The notes beneath the pieces are model-generated. The model was not told the DNA's origin and did not search any database. It saw only the letters and a program-made list of their open reading frames with translations. Below are positions 7,403 through 15,410 of a stretch of 64,000 bases of DNA, one piece after another; position 1 is the first letter of the stretch, and each line of letters starts with the position of its first letter. The DNA comes from Caballeronia sp. dw_19. Its GTDB lineage: Bacteria; Pseudomonadota; Gammaproteobacteria; Burkholderiales; Burkholderiaceae. Both the position numbers and the translations under genes were made by a program. The stretch is taken from positions 1 through 64,000 of the forward strand of contig NZ_JAAVUQ010000015.1 of NCBI RefSeq assembly GCF_018449515.1. Direction: 5' to 3'.

Positions 7403-8618
7403 TGCGAGCGTCACGCGGCATCTTGAGCGCCTCCTGTCATCGCGGCTGGTGGAGGACTTTCGAAGGGGCATCGTGCCCGACCGGGCGGCCGCCACGCACG
7501 GCACGCTCGATCGCCTGCCGGACGTACTGAAGCAGCCGCCACTCGCCAGCTTCGCTGCGCTGTCGAGCGTATATCGCGGGCCGGTTGCATTCGGGCGTGG
7601 CCTGCGCTTCCCTCAAGTCTTCGATGCAAACGCGAACGCCGCCAATCTGCGCCAGCTAGGGTTGACGGTTTATCTACGCGACATCGCGCCCTGTGCAACA
7701 GTCGGCCATGCTTTCCTGCGCGAGCTGGAAACGGAATTGGGTATCGCGCAAGGAAGCGCTCGCTTGACGGCTTTCTCATCCCCGCACGATGACGGTGTCG
7801 CCTGTCACTACGACGCGGAAGAAGTGATCTCGGTGCAAATGGAAGGCAGCAAGACGTTCTACGTCGCACCGATGGACGAGATCCCCCAACCGTACGGCTC
7901 GCAATTCGGTCCGGGTATGGCCGCCTCCGAAGACATGTACGCACAAACCCGCGATGCGTTTCCGGATGCATCGCGGGCGACGTTCGAGGCGATCACGATG
8001 ACCCCCGGGTCCGTGCTGTTTCTGCCGCGCGGCACGTGGCACCGCACCGAAGCGACGGAAGACTCGTATTCGATCAGCATCGTCCTCCGGCCGCCTTCCT
8101 TGCTGGAAACGCTGCAGCAGCAGTTACAAGGACTGTTGCTGCAGCAACCGGCATGGCGTTCACCGCTGTACGGTTCGCGCGATGGTCATGCGGGTGCGGC
8201 CGCAACCCTGGAAACTGCTGCCGGATTACTTGCCGCGTTGCCGGACAACTTGAACCGTCTCCGCGCTACCGATCTCATGCCGCGTTCTATCGATGAACGG
8301 GTGGCAACGATCAATCAGACATCACGTTTCCGGCGCATCCTGACTTCGCGCGCTGAGACCAGGCCGCTGAACCGCGTCGCAATGACACTGACCGTGAGCG
8401 CCTGGGATCGCGACTGGGTGACGCGGACCACGCTCGAAACGGTTGCGCCGGCGTTGCTCGAGCCGGTTATCGAATGGCTTGCCGCGAGCGAGTCGGGGTT
8501 CAACCTGGAGGATGTTGAGCGCGCGTTTCCCTCGCATCGCAGTGCGGATCTTCGCCAGTTGCTCGGCCTGCTCGTGCATGCGCAGTACCTTCGCCTTCTT
8601 GTCTTTCCCGCAGCGTGA
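7395..8618 (+). CDS. JmjC/cupin-domain (cupin_4-like) oxygenase
   Basis: A 407-residue protein with a double-stranded beta-helix core. HYDAEEVISVQMEGSKTF gives the HxD iron ligands near residue 138, and LPRGTWHRTEA about 75 residues later gives the distal histidine and the typical gate before it. This pattern fits Fe(II)/2-oxoglutarate-dependent cupin_4 or JmjC-like oxygenases (RoxA/NO66 relatives). The C-terminal part from about residue 280 contains a winged-helix-like region as in that family. The ATG at 7395 overlaps the upstream stop by 8 bases and starts the better reading than 7365. As third gene of the flavoprotein/2Fe-2S operon, it may hydroxylate a small molecule or a protein; which one is unknown. 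Confidence 0.75.
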   Translation: MPDASVTRHLERLLSSRLVEDFRRGIVPDRAAATHGTLDRLPDVLKQPPLASFAALSSVYRGPVAFGRGLRFPQVFDANANAANLRQLGLTVYLRDIAPCATVGHAFLRELETELGIAQGSARLTAFSSPHDDGVACHYDAEEVISVQMEGSKTFYVAPMDEIPQPYGSQFGPGMAASEDMYAQTRDAFPDASRATFEAITMTPGSVLFLPRGTWHRTEATEDSYSISIVLRPPSLLETLQQQLQGLLLQQPAWRSPLYGSRDGHAGAAATLETAAGLLAALPDNLNRLRATDLMPRSIDERVATINQTSRFRRILTSRAETRPLNRVAMTLTVSAWDRDWVTRTTLETVAPALLEPVIEWLAASESGFNLEDVERAFPSHRSADLRQLLGLLVHAQYLRLLVFPAA

Positions 8619-8767
8619 ACTGCGCCGGTGTCTGCTAGCGCAGCGTTATCGCATTGGGGCACAAGACGGATGCGAAAATCATATAGATAACCTAATTAAT
8701 TGGTTCATCGCGGCACGGGGTCTCAGTACCATCGACGGGAACAGGACTTTTCCCGGAACTCCCTATC

Positions 8768-10381
8768 ATGGCTCTCAGCCGCAGAAGTTTTCTTAGAGTT
8801 GCCGCGCTCGCCGGCATGGCAACCGACCTTGCATTGCCCTTAAGCGCCCGGGCAGCGCAGACACTGCCACGTGGCGGAACATTAGTCGTTGGTTCTGGAC
8901 CTGAGGCCACCAGCGGCCTGACGAGCGCGATTACTTCCGCGGGCACAGCGCAGCTTGTCTCGGGCAAAATATTCGACGGCTTGCTCACCTTCGACGAGCA
9001 CTTCAATCCCCAGCCCCAGCTCGCCACTCATTGGGAAGCAGCCAGCGATGGGCTGTCGCTGACGTTCCATCTGCGGCGCGGCGTACGGTGGCACGACGGC
9101 CAGCCGTTTACGTCGAAGGACGTTGCTTATTCCGTGCTGGAGATATGGAAGAAATATCATAGCCGCGGCCGTACGACGTTTGCCAATGTCGTCGCCGTGG
9201 ATACGCCCGACGTGCTGACAGCAACCCTTCGGCTCAGCAAGCCGGCGCCTTACCTTCTGAGCGCGCTGATGTCGTCAGTGGAAGCGCAGATCCTGCCGCA
9301 GCATCTTTATGCCGGACGAGACGTGCTGTCGAATCCGCTGAACAACGCGCCAATTGGCAATGGGCCATTCAAGTTCGTGAAGTGGGAGCAGGGCAACTAT
9401 GTCCTGCTCGAACGCAATCCGGACTACTGGGATTCGCCGCGGCCGTATGTTGATAAAGTGCTGTTTCGATTCATCGCGGATCGCAGCGGCGGGGCGAGTG
9501 CGCTCGAAACCGGCGAAGTCCACCTGAGCGACAACTACGGCGTCGCGCTGACCGACATCGTGCGCTTGTCGCGCAATCCGCAAATTGTGGTCAACGACTA
9601 TCCGTCCACCTATATCACCGGTACCTCCGCGTTCGAATTCAATCTCGATCGTCCGCAGTTTCGCGATCCTCGCGTGCGCCAGGCTTTTGCACATGCGTTC
9701 GACCGCGACTTCATTGTGAAGAACATCTGGCTGGGTTATGCGGACAAGGTCGAAGCACCGATTCCGAAGGCCTTCCCCGCATTCTTCACCGCCGACGTGC
9801 CGACCTATCCACTCGATCTCGCGAAGGCCGAGGCGCTGCTCGAAGCGGCCGGACTCAAGCGCGACGCACAGGGCATCCGGCTCACGCTCACCAACGATCC
9901 CGCACCGACCGGTCCACTTGCGCCCATCGCCCAGCATCTTCGCAGCAATCTGCAGAAGATCGGCGTGCGGCTGACTATTCGCTCATCGGATTTCGGTGAG
10001 TTTGTGAATCGCGTCTACACCCGGCGCGATTTCGACACGATCATCTATTCCGCCAACGCGGGTCCGGACCCGGCTATTGGCACGCAGCGTTTCTACTGGT
10101 CGAAGAACTTCAAGCCGGGCGTGGCGTTTTCGAACGCCGCCGACTATCACAACGCGGAAGTTGACCAATTGCTCGAGAGCGGCCAGGCGGAGATCGATCC
10201 TGCTAAACGGCGGGCGATTTACAACCGCTTCCAGCAACAGGTGCAAACCGATGTCGCGCGAATCCCGTTGATCTCGCCCCACGTTGTTACGCTCGCCCGG
10301 CGCGAGGTGCTTAATTTCGGCGGCAACCAGGCGTTGTACGCGAATTTCGCGAACATCGCGCTCGATAAAAAATACACTTGA
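8768..10381 (+). CDS. Family 5 extracellular solute-binding protein, copy A
   Basis: A 537-residue periplasmic binding protein of the dipeptide/nickel/oligopeptide family (SBP_bac_5). The twin-arginine motif SRRSFLR followed by a hydrophobic stretch and ARAAQ indicates Tat export. The mature part has GRTTFANVVAVDTPD, NNAPIGNGPFKFVKW and RNPDYWD, the usual family signatures. It starts the two-gene unit with the DszB-like gene 58 bases downstream. Copy B (11525-13141) is closely related, while copies C and D form a second pair. No permease is adjacent on this strand; the pair at 17180-19238 is the only family-5-type permease in the window and may be shared. The ligand is inferred to be organosulfur from context. 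Confidence 0.88.
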   Translation: MALSRRSFLRVAALAGMATDLALPLSARAAQTLPRGGTLVVGSGPEATSGLTSAITSAGTAQLVSGKIFDGLLTFDEHFNPQPQLATHWEAASDGLSLTFHLRRGVRWHDGQPFTSKDVAYSVLEIWKKYHSRGRTTFANVVAVDTPDVLTATLRLSKPAPYLLSALMSSVEAQILPQHLYAGRDVLSNPLNNAPIGNGPFKFVKWEQGNYVLLERNPDYWDSPRPYVDKVLFRFIADRSGGASALETGEVHLSDNYGVALTDIVRLSRNPQIVVNDYPSTYITGTSAFEFNLDRPQFRDPRVRQAFAHAFDRDFIVKNIWLGYADKVEAPIPKAFPAFFTADVPTYPLDLAKAEALLEAAGLKRDAQGIRLTLTNDPAPTGPLAPIAQHLRSNLQKIGVRLTIRSSDFGEFVNRVYTRRDFDTIIYSANAGPDPAIGTQRFYWSKNFKPGVAFSNAADYHNAEVDQLLESGQAEIDPAKRRAIYNRFQQQVQTDVARIPLISPHVVTLARREVLNFGGNQALYANFANIALDKKYT

Positions 10382-10439
10382 AGTATCCGCGGGACACCGT
10401 GCGTTGCTCCTGCAACGCCATCAATCAAAGGACTAGACC

Positions 10440-11480
10440 ATGAGTCAGGATTCAGTCTCAGAGCTGTGGTACACGCGCTGCCCGGTGCCAACCACATCGG
10501 GTATTGCCCAGCATTTTCGCTGGCTGCATCGTGAATTCGAAAGAGTCGGCATTGCGCTCAAATCGATCCGGGCGGCCGACGACCAGGCCCTGCGCAATTC
10601 GCATTTCGATCACACACATGCTGGAATGTTTCGTGAGGGCGGCAACGTCCCGCCAATATGGGCGAGGGCCAACGGCCGTGACACGGCGGTGGTTGGCATT
10701 ACGTGGGTGGATGAGGAACAACTGATCCTCGTGCGCGAAGACAGCGATATCCGCGATCTGGCAGGACTGAAGGGACGACGCCTTGGCTTGCCGCTGCACG
10801 CGACGCCTATTGTGGATGTCAGCCGCGCGCAGGATTTACGCGGACTTCTCACTGCGCTCGAACTCGCTGAGCTCACGCGCGAGCAAGTGGAATTCGTGGA
10901 TGTGGCGGCGGGCGGCTTCGACTTGCGTGAGCAGGACGCGAACGCGCCGCGCCGGCCTCACGTGGTTGCTGCTGCACTTCTCGACGGTACCGTGGATGCG
11001 ATCTACGCGAAAGGAGCGGTCAGCGCGACGCTGATCGCGGAGCACTGCTTGCGGCCGATCTTCGACATCAACGCCAACCCCGACCCGCTGGTGCGTGTCA
11101 ACGCGGGCACGCCGCGCCCCATCACTGTCGACCGAACCCTCGCACTTAAACATCCGGACGTGGTCGCGCGCTATCTCGCCGTGTTGCTGCGCACCGCGCA
11201 GTGGGCGGCCGATCATCCCGAAGAGGTGGTCACGGCTATTGCATCAGAAACCGGGAGTACGACGCAGGCAGTGCGGCGAGGCTTTGGTCCAAACTTGCAT
11301 AGGCAGTTCACGCCCTTGCTCTCGGACCTCTACGTGGAAGGATTGCGCCAGCAGAAGGCGTTCCTTCTGCGCGAAGGTTTCCTTCAGGCCGATTTCGCCT
11401 ACGACGAGTGGATCTTGCGTGAGCCGCTCGAGCTGGCCCGGCAACTCGCAGAAGAGATTGAATTTTCGAGAGCCGCCTGA
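10440..11480 (+). CDS. DszB-like sulfinate desulfinase homolog, copy 1
   Basis: A 346-residue cytoplasmic protein of the periplasmic-binding-protein fold without any signal peptide. It aligns with 2'-hydroxybiphenyl-2-sulfinate desulfinase (DszB). Cys14 sits in YTRCPVP (DszB has CPVP at Cys27), and His55 and Arg65 are exactly ten residues apart, with Arg65 in REGGNVPP, as are His60 and Arg70 of the DszB RxGG motif. GLKGRRLG, the AALLDGTVDAIYAKG segment and QAVRRGFGPNL also match. DszB releases sulfite from an aryl sulfinate. The gene follows binding protein A by 58 bases and converges on binding protein B. The substrate is probably different from biphenyl sulfinate. General annotation pipelines may call it an SsuA-like binding protein. 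Confidence 0.78.
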   Translation: MSQDSVSELWYTRCPVPTTSGIAQHFRWLHREFERVGIALKSIRAADDQALRNSHFDHTHAGMFREGGNVPPIWARANGRDTAVVGITWVDEEQLILVREDSDIRDLAGLKGRRLGLPLHATPIVDVSRAQDLRGLLTALELAELTREQVEFVDVAAGGFDLREQDANAPRRPHVVAAALLDGTVDAIYAKGAVSATLIAEHCLRPIFDINANPDPLVRVNAGTPRPITVDRTLALKHPDVVARYLAVLLRTAQWAADHPEEVVTAIASETGSTTQAVRRGFGPNLHRQFTPLLSDLYVEGLRQQKAFLLREGFLQADFAYDEWILREPLELARQLAEEIEFSRAA

Positions 11481-11510
11481 TCGAAAGAGAAGGATCGTCT
11501 AGAGGCGGTA

Positions 11511-11538
11511 TTGCCCCGGCGAATTCAGGCCGGGGCAA
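11511..11538. terminator. Perfect hairpin between convergent genes
   Basis: Arms TTGCCCCGGC and GCCGGGGCAA form a perfect 10-base stem with an 8-base loop. It lies 30 bases past the DszB-like stop and overlaps the last codons of binding protein B on the other strand. Confidence 0.65.
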
Positions 11539-13141
11539 GCGTTGTGGAAGCGAGGTTGCCGTAGATTCCCTCAGCAGAAACGAGTACGTCGTTGACGCGC
11601 CTGTTTGTCAACAACACGGTGTCCGGAGAGATGAGCGGGATACGCGGCAGGTCGGTTTGCACGAGCGACTGGAACGAAGCGTAGAGCGCCCGGCGCTTGC
11701 CCGGGTCCACTTCCACTTGCGCCGCTTCCAGCAGGCGGTCAACTTCCGGGTTGTGATAATGCGCACCGTTGGAAAACGCCACGCCCGGTTGAAAATCGGC
11801 CGACCAGTAGAAGCGCTGTGTTCCGATTGCAGGATCCGGGCCGGCCGTTGCACCATTAAGCGTGGTATCGAAATCACGCCGCTTGTAGACGCGATTGACG
11901 AACTCGCCATAATCGCTTGAGCGAATCGACATGCGCACGCCTATCTTTGCAAGCGTCGCACGAATGAATTGCGCCGAGAGTATTGAAGTGCCGATTGGCA
12001 AGGGATCGTTCTGGAACGCCATGCGTATGCCATCCGTTCCACGCTTGAAACCAGCCGCGTCGAGCAAAGCCTCAGCGCGCTTCAGGTCGTACTGATACAG
12101 CGGTACGTCGGCCGCATGGAACGCGGGCATGCCGGGAGGTATCGGCGAGTTCGACACTTCGCCGTAGCCGTAAAAGATATTCTTGAGAATGAACTCGCGA
12201 TCGATGCAGTGAGCGAATGCCTGGCGCACGCGCGGGTCGCGAAATAACGGGCGGTCGAGATTGAATTCGAGCACCGTCAAGCCAACCGAGTAATTCGCGG
12301 CATGTTCGGTCACCTTGAGCGACGGCTCGCGGCCAAGGCGTCCTATGGCGCTTTGCGGTATCGTGCCGCTCGGTGCCATATGCACGGCTCCCGTCTCGAG
12401 TGCGGCGGCCACCGCGTTGGCTTCCGGAAGAATTCGGAACACGACACCGTCGAGAAAAGGCTTTCCCGTGTCCCAGTAGTCAGGATTACGATCGAGTACG
12501 ATTTCGCTGCCTTGCGTCCAGCGCACGAAGCGAAACGGTCCGGTTCCCACCGGCGCGTTGTTATAGGGATTCGAGAGAACATCGCGGTTGGCATAGAGAT
12601 GCTGCGGCACGACCTGGGATTCAACCGACGACAACGCGCTCAAGATGTAAGGCGCGGGTTTTGACAGGCGCCATATGGAGGTGAGGGGATCGGGTGAATC
12701 GGCGGCAATGACATTCGCGAAGGTGGAGCGTCCGCGGCCGTGATACTTCTTCCAGATTTGCATCAGCGAGAAAGCGACATCGGCGGACGTGAAAGGCTTC
12801 CCGTCGTGCCATGACACGCCGGAGCGCAAGTGGAAGGTCACCGTCAGTCCATCGCTGCTCACTTCCCAGCGCGTGGCCAGTTGTGGCCGCGGTGTCATGC
12901 CGGGACCGTAAGTCAGCAGGCCGTCGAAGATCTTGCCGGAAATGGACTGCGCGGGACCCGCTGTTGTCCAAGCGCTGGTGAGGGTGGGCGGCTCCGGATA
13001 CTGGGCTACCAGCAGCGTACCGCCACGTTTCGATACCGCGGGCAAGGTGGCCGCTGTGGTGAGCCGGCTAGTCAATTCAGAGGAAAGAGCGGCGCCTGAA
13101 AGCAGCGCCCGGCGGATGAAGTCGCGACGTGTCGACGGCAT
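11525..13141 (-). CDS. Family 5 extracellular solute-binding protein, copy B
   Basis: A 538-residue periplasmic binding protein related throughout to copy A. The N-terminus has the twin-arginine motif TRRDFIRRALLSG followed by a short hydrophobic stretch, so Tat export is likely. GRSTFANVIAADSPD, NNAPVGTGPFRFVRW and RNPDYWD are the family signatures. The gene lies 3 bases downstream of exbD, so it appears to be the last gene of a tonB-exbB-exbD-SBP unit. That is unusual for a dipeptide-type binding protein and links outer and inner membrane uptake of one ligand. The ligand is unknown. Confidence 0.87.
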   Translation of the reverse strand: MPSTRRDFIRRALLSGAALSSELTSRLTTAATLPAVSKRGGTLLVAQYPEPPTLTSAWTTAGPAQSISGKIFDGLLTYGPGMTPRPQLATRWEVSSDGLTVTFHLRSGVSWHDGKPFTSADVAFSLMQIWKKYHGRGRSTFANVIAADSPDPLTSIWRLSKPAPYILSALSSVESQVVPQHLYANRDVLSNPYNNAPVGTGPFRFVRWTQGSEIVLDRNPDYWDTGKPFLDGVVFRILPEANAVAAALETGAVHMAPSGTIPQSAIGRLGREPSLKVTEHAANYSVGLTVLEFNLDRPLFRDPRVRQAFAHCIDREFILKNIFYGYGEVSNSPIPPGMPAFHAADVPLYQYDLKRAEALLDAAGFKRGTDGIRMAFQNDPLPIGTSILSAQFIRATLAKIGVRMSIRSSDYGEFVNRVYKRRDFDTTLNGATAGPDPAIGTQRFYWSADFQPGVAFSNGAHYHNPEVDRLLEAAQVEVDPGKRRALYASFQSLVQTDLPRIPLISPDTVLLTNRRVNDVLVSAEGIYGNLASTTLAPA

Positions 13142-13144
13142 CGC

Positions 13145-13576
13145 TTAAGGGGTTTGAGGCGGTTCGGATACCAAAGCAATCTTGGAGAATCCCGCGTCGT
13201 TGATCTCGCCCATTGCCTCGATCACCTTGCCATAGGCCAGCCCCTTGTCACCACGGATATTGATGCGGCGCGTCTTGTCGCCTTCCGTGGCGCTGGTGAG
13301 CGCGCCGACCAGCGAGGCGTTCGTGACCTCGGTCTTGTCGACATACAGTTTGCCCGCCGCGTTCAGGCTGACCGCGATGGGCGGTTTCTCCTCGCTCAAG
13401 GGCTTCGCGTTGCTGGTGGGCAGGTCGACCTTCACGCCGGATGCCATGAGAGGCGCGGCAACCATGAAGACGATCAGCAACACCAGCATCACGTCGACGA
13501 GCGGTGTCACGTTGATCTCGCTGACCGGTGGCACGCCGCCTACTCCCCCACGATTGTTCGACAGCTTGACGGCCAT
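13145..13576 (-). CDS. exbD: ExbD, TonB-system proton channel subunit
   Basis: A 143-residue biopolymer transport protein. It has a short cytoplasmic N-terminus, SEINVTPLVDVMLVLLIVFMVAAP as the single transmembrane helix with the conserved membrane Asp in PLVDVML, and a periplasmic domain with DLPTSNAKPL and IRGDKGLAYG. ExbD works with ExbB to couple proton flow to TonB. The ATG at 13576 is 2 bases after the ExbB stop. The long upstream in-frame extension is a shadow of exbB. It sits between exbB and binding protein B on the same strand. Confidence 0.93.
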   Translation of the reverse strand: MAVKLSNNRGGVGGVPPVSEINVTPLVDVMLVLLIVFMVAAPLMASGVKVDLPTSNAKPLSEEKPPIAVSLNAAGKLYVDKTEVTNASLVGALTSATEGDKTRRINIRGDKGLAYGKVIEAMGEINDAGFSKIALVSEPPQTP

Positions 13577-13578
13577 GA

Positions 13579-14382
13579 TCAGGCTCCCTGAGTCGCAATC
13601 GATCGAACATCTGCGCCGCTTGCTTGCACGCCCTTGTCCTGCTGCCTGGACCGGTTGTCGCCATCGGCGGCATCGACGGTGGCGTCGCCCGCGTCGACCT
13701 GACGCGACAACTGCACTTCCACAATCCCGGTCAGCGTGCTCAGGGTGCTGGCGTAATCGTTCAGGTCTCCCGACGCACGGTTGTACGCGATCACGGCAGG
13801 AATGGCCGCGACAAGCCCGAGTGCCGTGGCAAACAACGCTTCGGCAATCCCCGGCGCCACGACGGACAGACTCGTATTGTTCGACGCGGCAATCCCCTGG
13901 AACGAATTCATGATGCCCCACACCGTGCCGAAGAGGCCCACGAACGGCGATACCGAACCGACCGTGGCGAGAATGGACAATCCGCGCTGCAGCTTGCCGA
14001 TTTCGATGTTCGTGGCAATCCCCGCTACCCGGTTGATGCGTTCCTTGAGGCCATCAGCGCCCCGGTGAGTGGCTTGCAGGTTCTGGTCGTGGGTTTGCCG
14101 CCACTCGCCCAGCACAGCGGCGTAGATGCGCGAAAACGGGTCTGCAGGGTGCTTCTGCACCGAGGCCGAGAGCTTGACGAGCGAACGGCCGCTACCGAGC
14201 AGATCGAGCCAGACGCCGGCGCGCCGGCGCAGGCTGCGAAACCGCGAGATTTTTTCAGCGATAACCGCCCAGCTACTGACCGATGCCAGCGCGAGAAACA
14301 CCATGATGGCCTTGACCACGACGTCCGCGTTGATGAAGAGATGCCACGGCGACAAGTGCGCCGAGAGATTTGCTGCGTTCAT
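13579..14382 (-). CDS. exbB: ExbB, TonB-system membrane subunit (MotA/TolQ/ExbB family)
   Basis: A 267-residue protein with three membrane segments, at about residues 22-42, 133-155 and 172-195. It contains the family core GLFGTVWGIMNSF and APGIAEALFATALGLVAAIPAV. ExbB forms the pentameric channel around ExbD in the inner membrane. The ATG at 14382 is preceded by ACGGAG with 8-base spacing; 13 further upstream codons are not needed. It follows tonB after about 80 bases and precedes exbD by 2 bases. Confidence 0.93.
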   Translation of the reverse strand: MNAANLSAHLSPWHLFINADVVVKAIMVFLALASVSSWAVIAEKISRFRSLRRRAGVWLDLLGSGRSLVKLSASVQKHPADPFSRIYAAVLGEWRQTHDQNLQATHRGADGLKERINRVAGIATNIEIGKLQRGLSILATVGSVSPFVGLFGTVWGIMNSFQGIAASNNTSLSVVAPGIAEALFATALGLVAAIPAVIAYNRASGDLNDYASTLSTLTGIVEVQLSRQVDAGDATVDAADGDNRSRQQDKGVQASGADVRSIATQGA

Positions 14383-14460
14383 GTTTGCAACTCCGTAAAT
14401 TAAGAAAGAGTGGTACGGCAACGCCGAAGTCAGTAGTCGATGGGTTAGTCGCCGATAAAG

Positions 14461-15216
14461 TCAGTCGCCGAACTTGTAGACGATTGCGCCGGTAAGCTGG
14501 TACGACGAGCCGCCCAGGTCGGGCAGATGCGGAAAGGGTGCTGCGGCCCGGATCGCTTCCTCGGCTGCGTCGTCGAGCACGCTTTCTCCCGACGACTGCA
14601 GGTCGAGCTTGAGGAGCTTGCCCTCGGGACTGAGCGTGAGCTTGTAGCCAATCCGGCCTTCCAGATGGCGCATCTTTGCGGCGCGCGGATAGTGGCCGGC
14701 TGCGCTGCCGTTGATCCGTGCGTAGACCTGGTTCACGTAATCGGTCGGAATGCCCTCCATGCCGATGTTGTGCGGGACCGGACGTGCTGGTGGCGCGGGC
14801 GGCGCTACAGGTTCCGTGGTCGGCTTGGCCGTGGTATCGACGGGCGGAGTTGGCGGCGCTGCGACCTCAGCTTTCTCCGCGGTGGTCGGCACGGTAAGGC
14901 GTCTCGCTACGGGCGCGGCGCGATGCACCGGCGCGGGCGCCGGCGGCTGAAGCTTCACCGGCGGCGCCTTGGGCGGAGGAGGAGGCGGCGGTGGAACGAT
15001 CACCTTGGGCGGATCAGGCGGCGCCAGCACCAACTGGATCGCATGGTCAACGGGCTTGGGCTCGTCTTTATGCCCCGACAATGCGATCAGCGCGACCGCG
15101 GCGGCTACATGCAGCGCGATCGAGACGACCACGCCGGGACGCGCCCACCATCGATCACTCATTTGTGACGACGCGACGAGCAGATCGCTTGGATGGGAAA
15201 GGACTATGGCGTTCAT
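14461..15216 (-). CDS. tonB: TonB energy transducer
   Basis: A 251-residue protein with one N-terminal membrane anchor (about residues 29-47), a long Pro-rich linker including an eight-proline run near residue 75, and a C-terminal TonB fold. That fold has an HYPRAAKMRHLEG strand, RIGYKLTLSPEGKL and DDAAEEAIRAAAPFP. It spans the periplasm to energise outer membrane receptors. It heads the exbB-exbD-SBP group. The TonB-dependent receptor at 24489-27017, on the same strand, is an obvious client. A later Met at codon 19 could also be the start. Confidence 0.92.
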   Translation of the reverse strand: MNAIVLSHPSDLLVASSQMSDRWWARPGVVVSIALHVAAAVALIALSGHKDEPKPVDHAIQLVLAPPDPPKVIVPPPPPPPPKAPPVKLQPPAPAPVHRAAPVARRLTVPTTAEKAEVAAPPTPPVDTTAKPTTEPVAPPAPPARPVPHNIGMEGIPTDYVNQVYARINGSAAGHYPRAAKMRHLEGRIGYKLTLSPEGKLLKLDLQSSGESVLDDAAEEAIRAAAPFPHLPDLGGSSYQLTGAIVYKFGD

Positions 15217-15410
15217 CGGCTATGACGTGCGTTGCGGGCACGTCCGTGAGTTGGATCGGATGGATCAGTGGTGGACGGTATTTCTATTTGCGACTTCAAC
15301 CTTAGCAATAAAATATAGGATCACGAAACATCAATTCTTGATGAAGTTTCTCATCGTGCAGATATGTGGATGGGGTGCCGCATGAGCAGAGTGATCGACA
15401 ATCATGCGGG

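Noticed and set aside
10440..11480. Annotation as an SsuA/NMT1 periplasmic binding protein
   Set aside because: No signal peptide, and the DszB Cys-His-Arg and RxGG signature is complete.
13577..13921. N-terminal extension of ExbD in the same frame
   Set aside because: It is antisense-free but overlaps exbB in another frame; ExbD homology starts exactly at the ATG at 13576.
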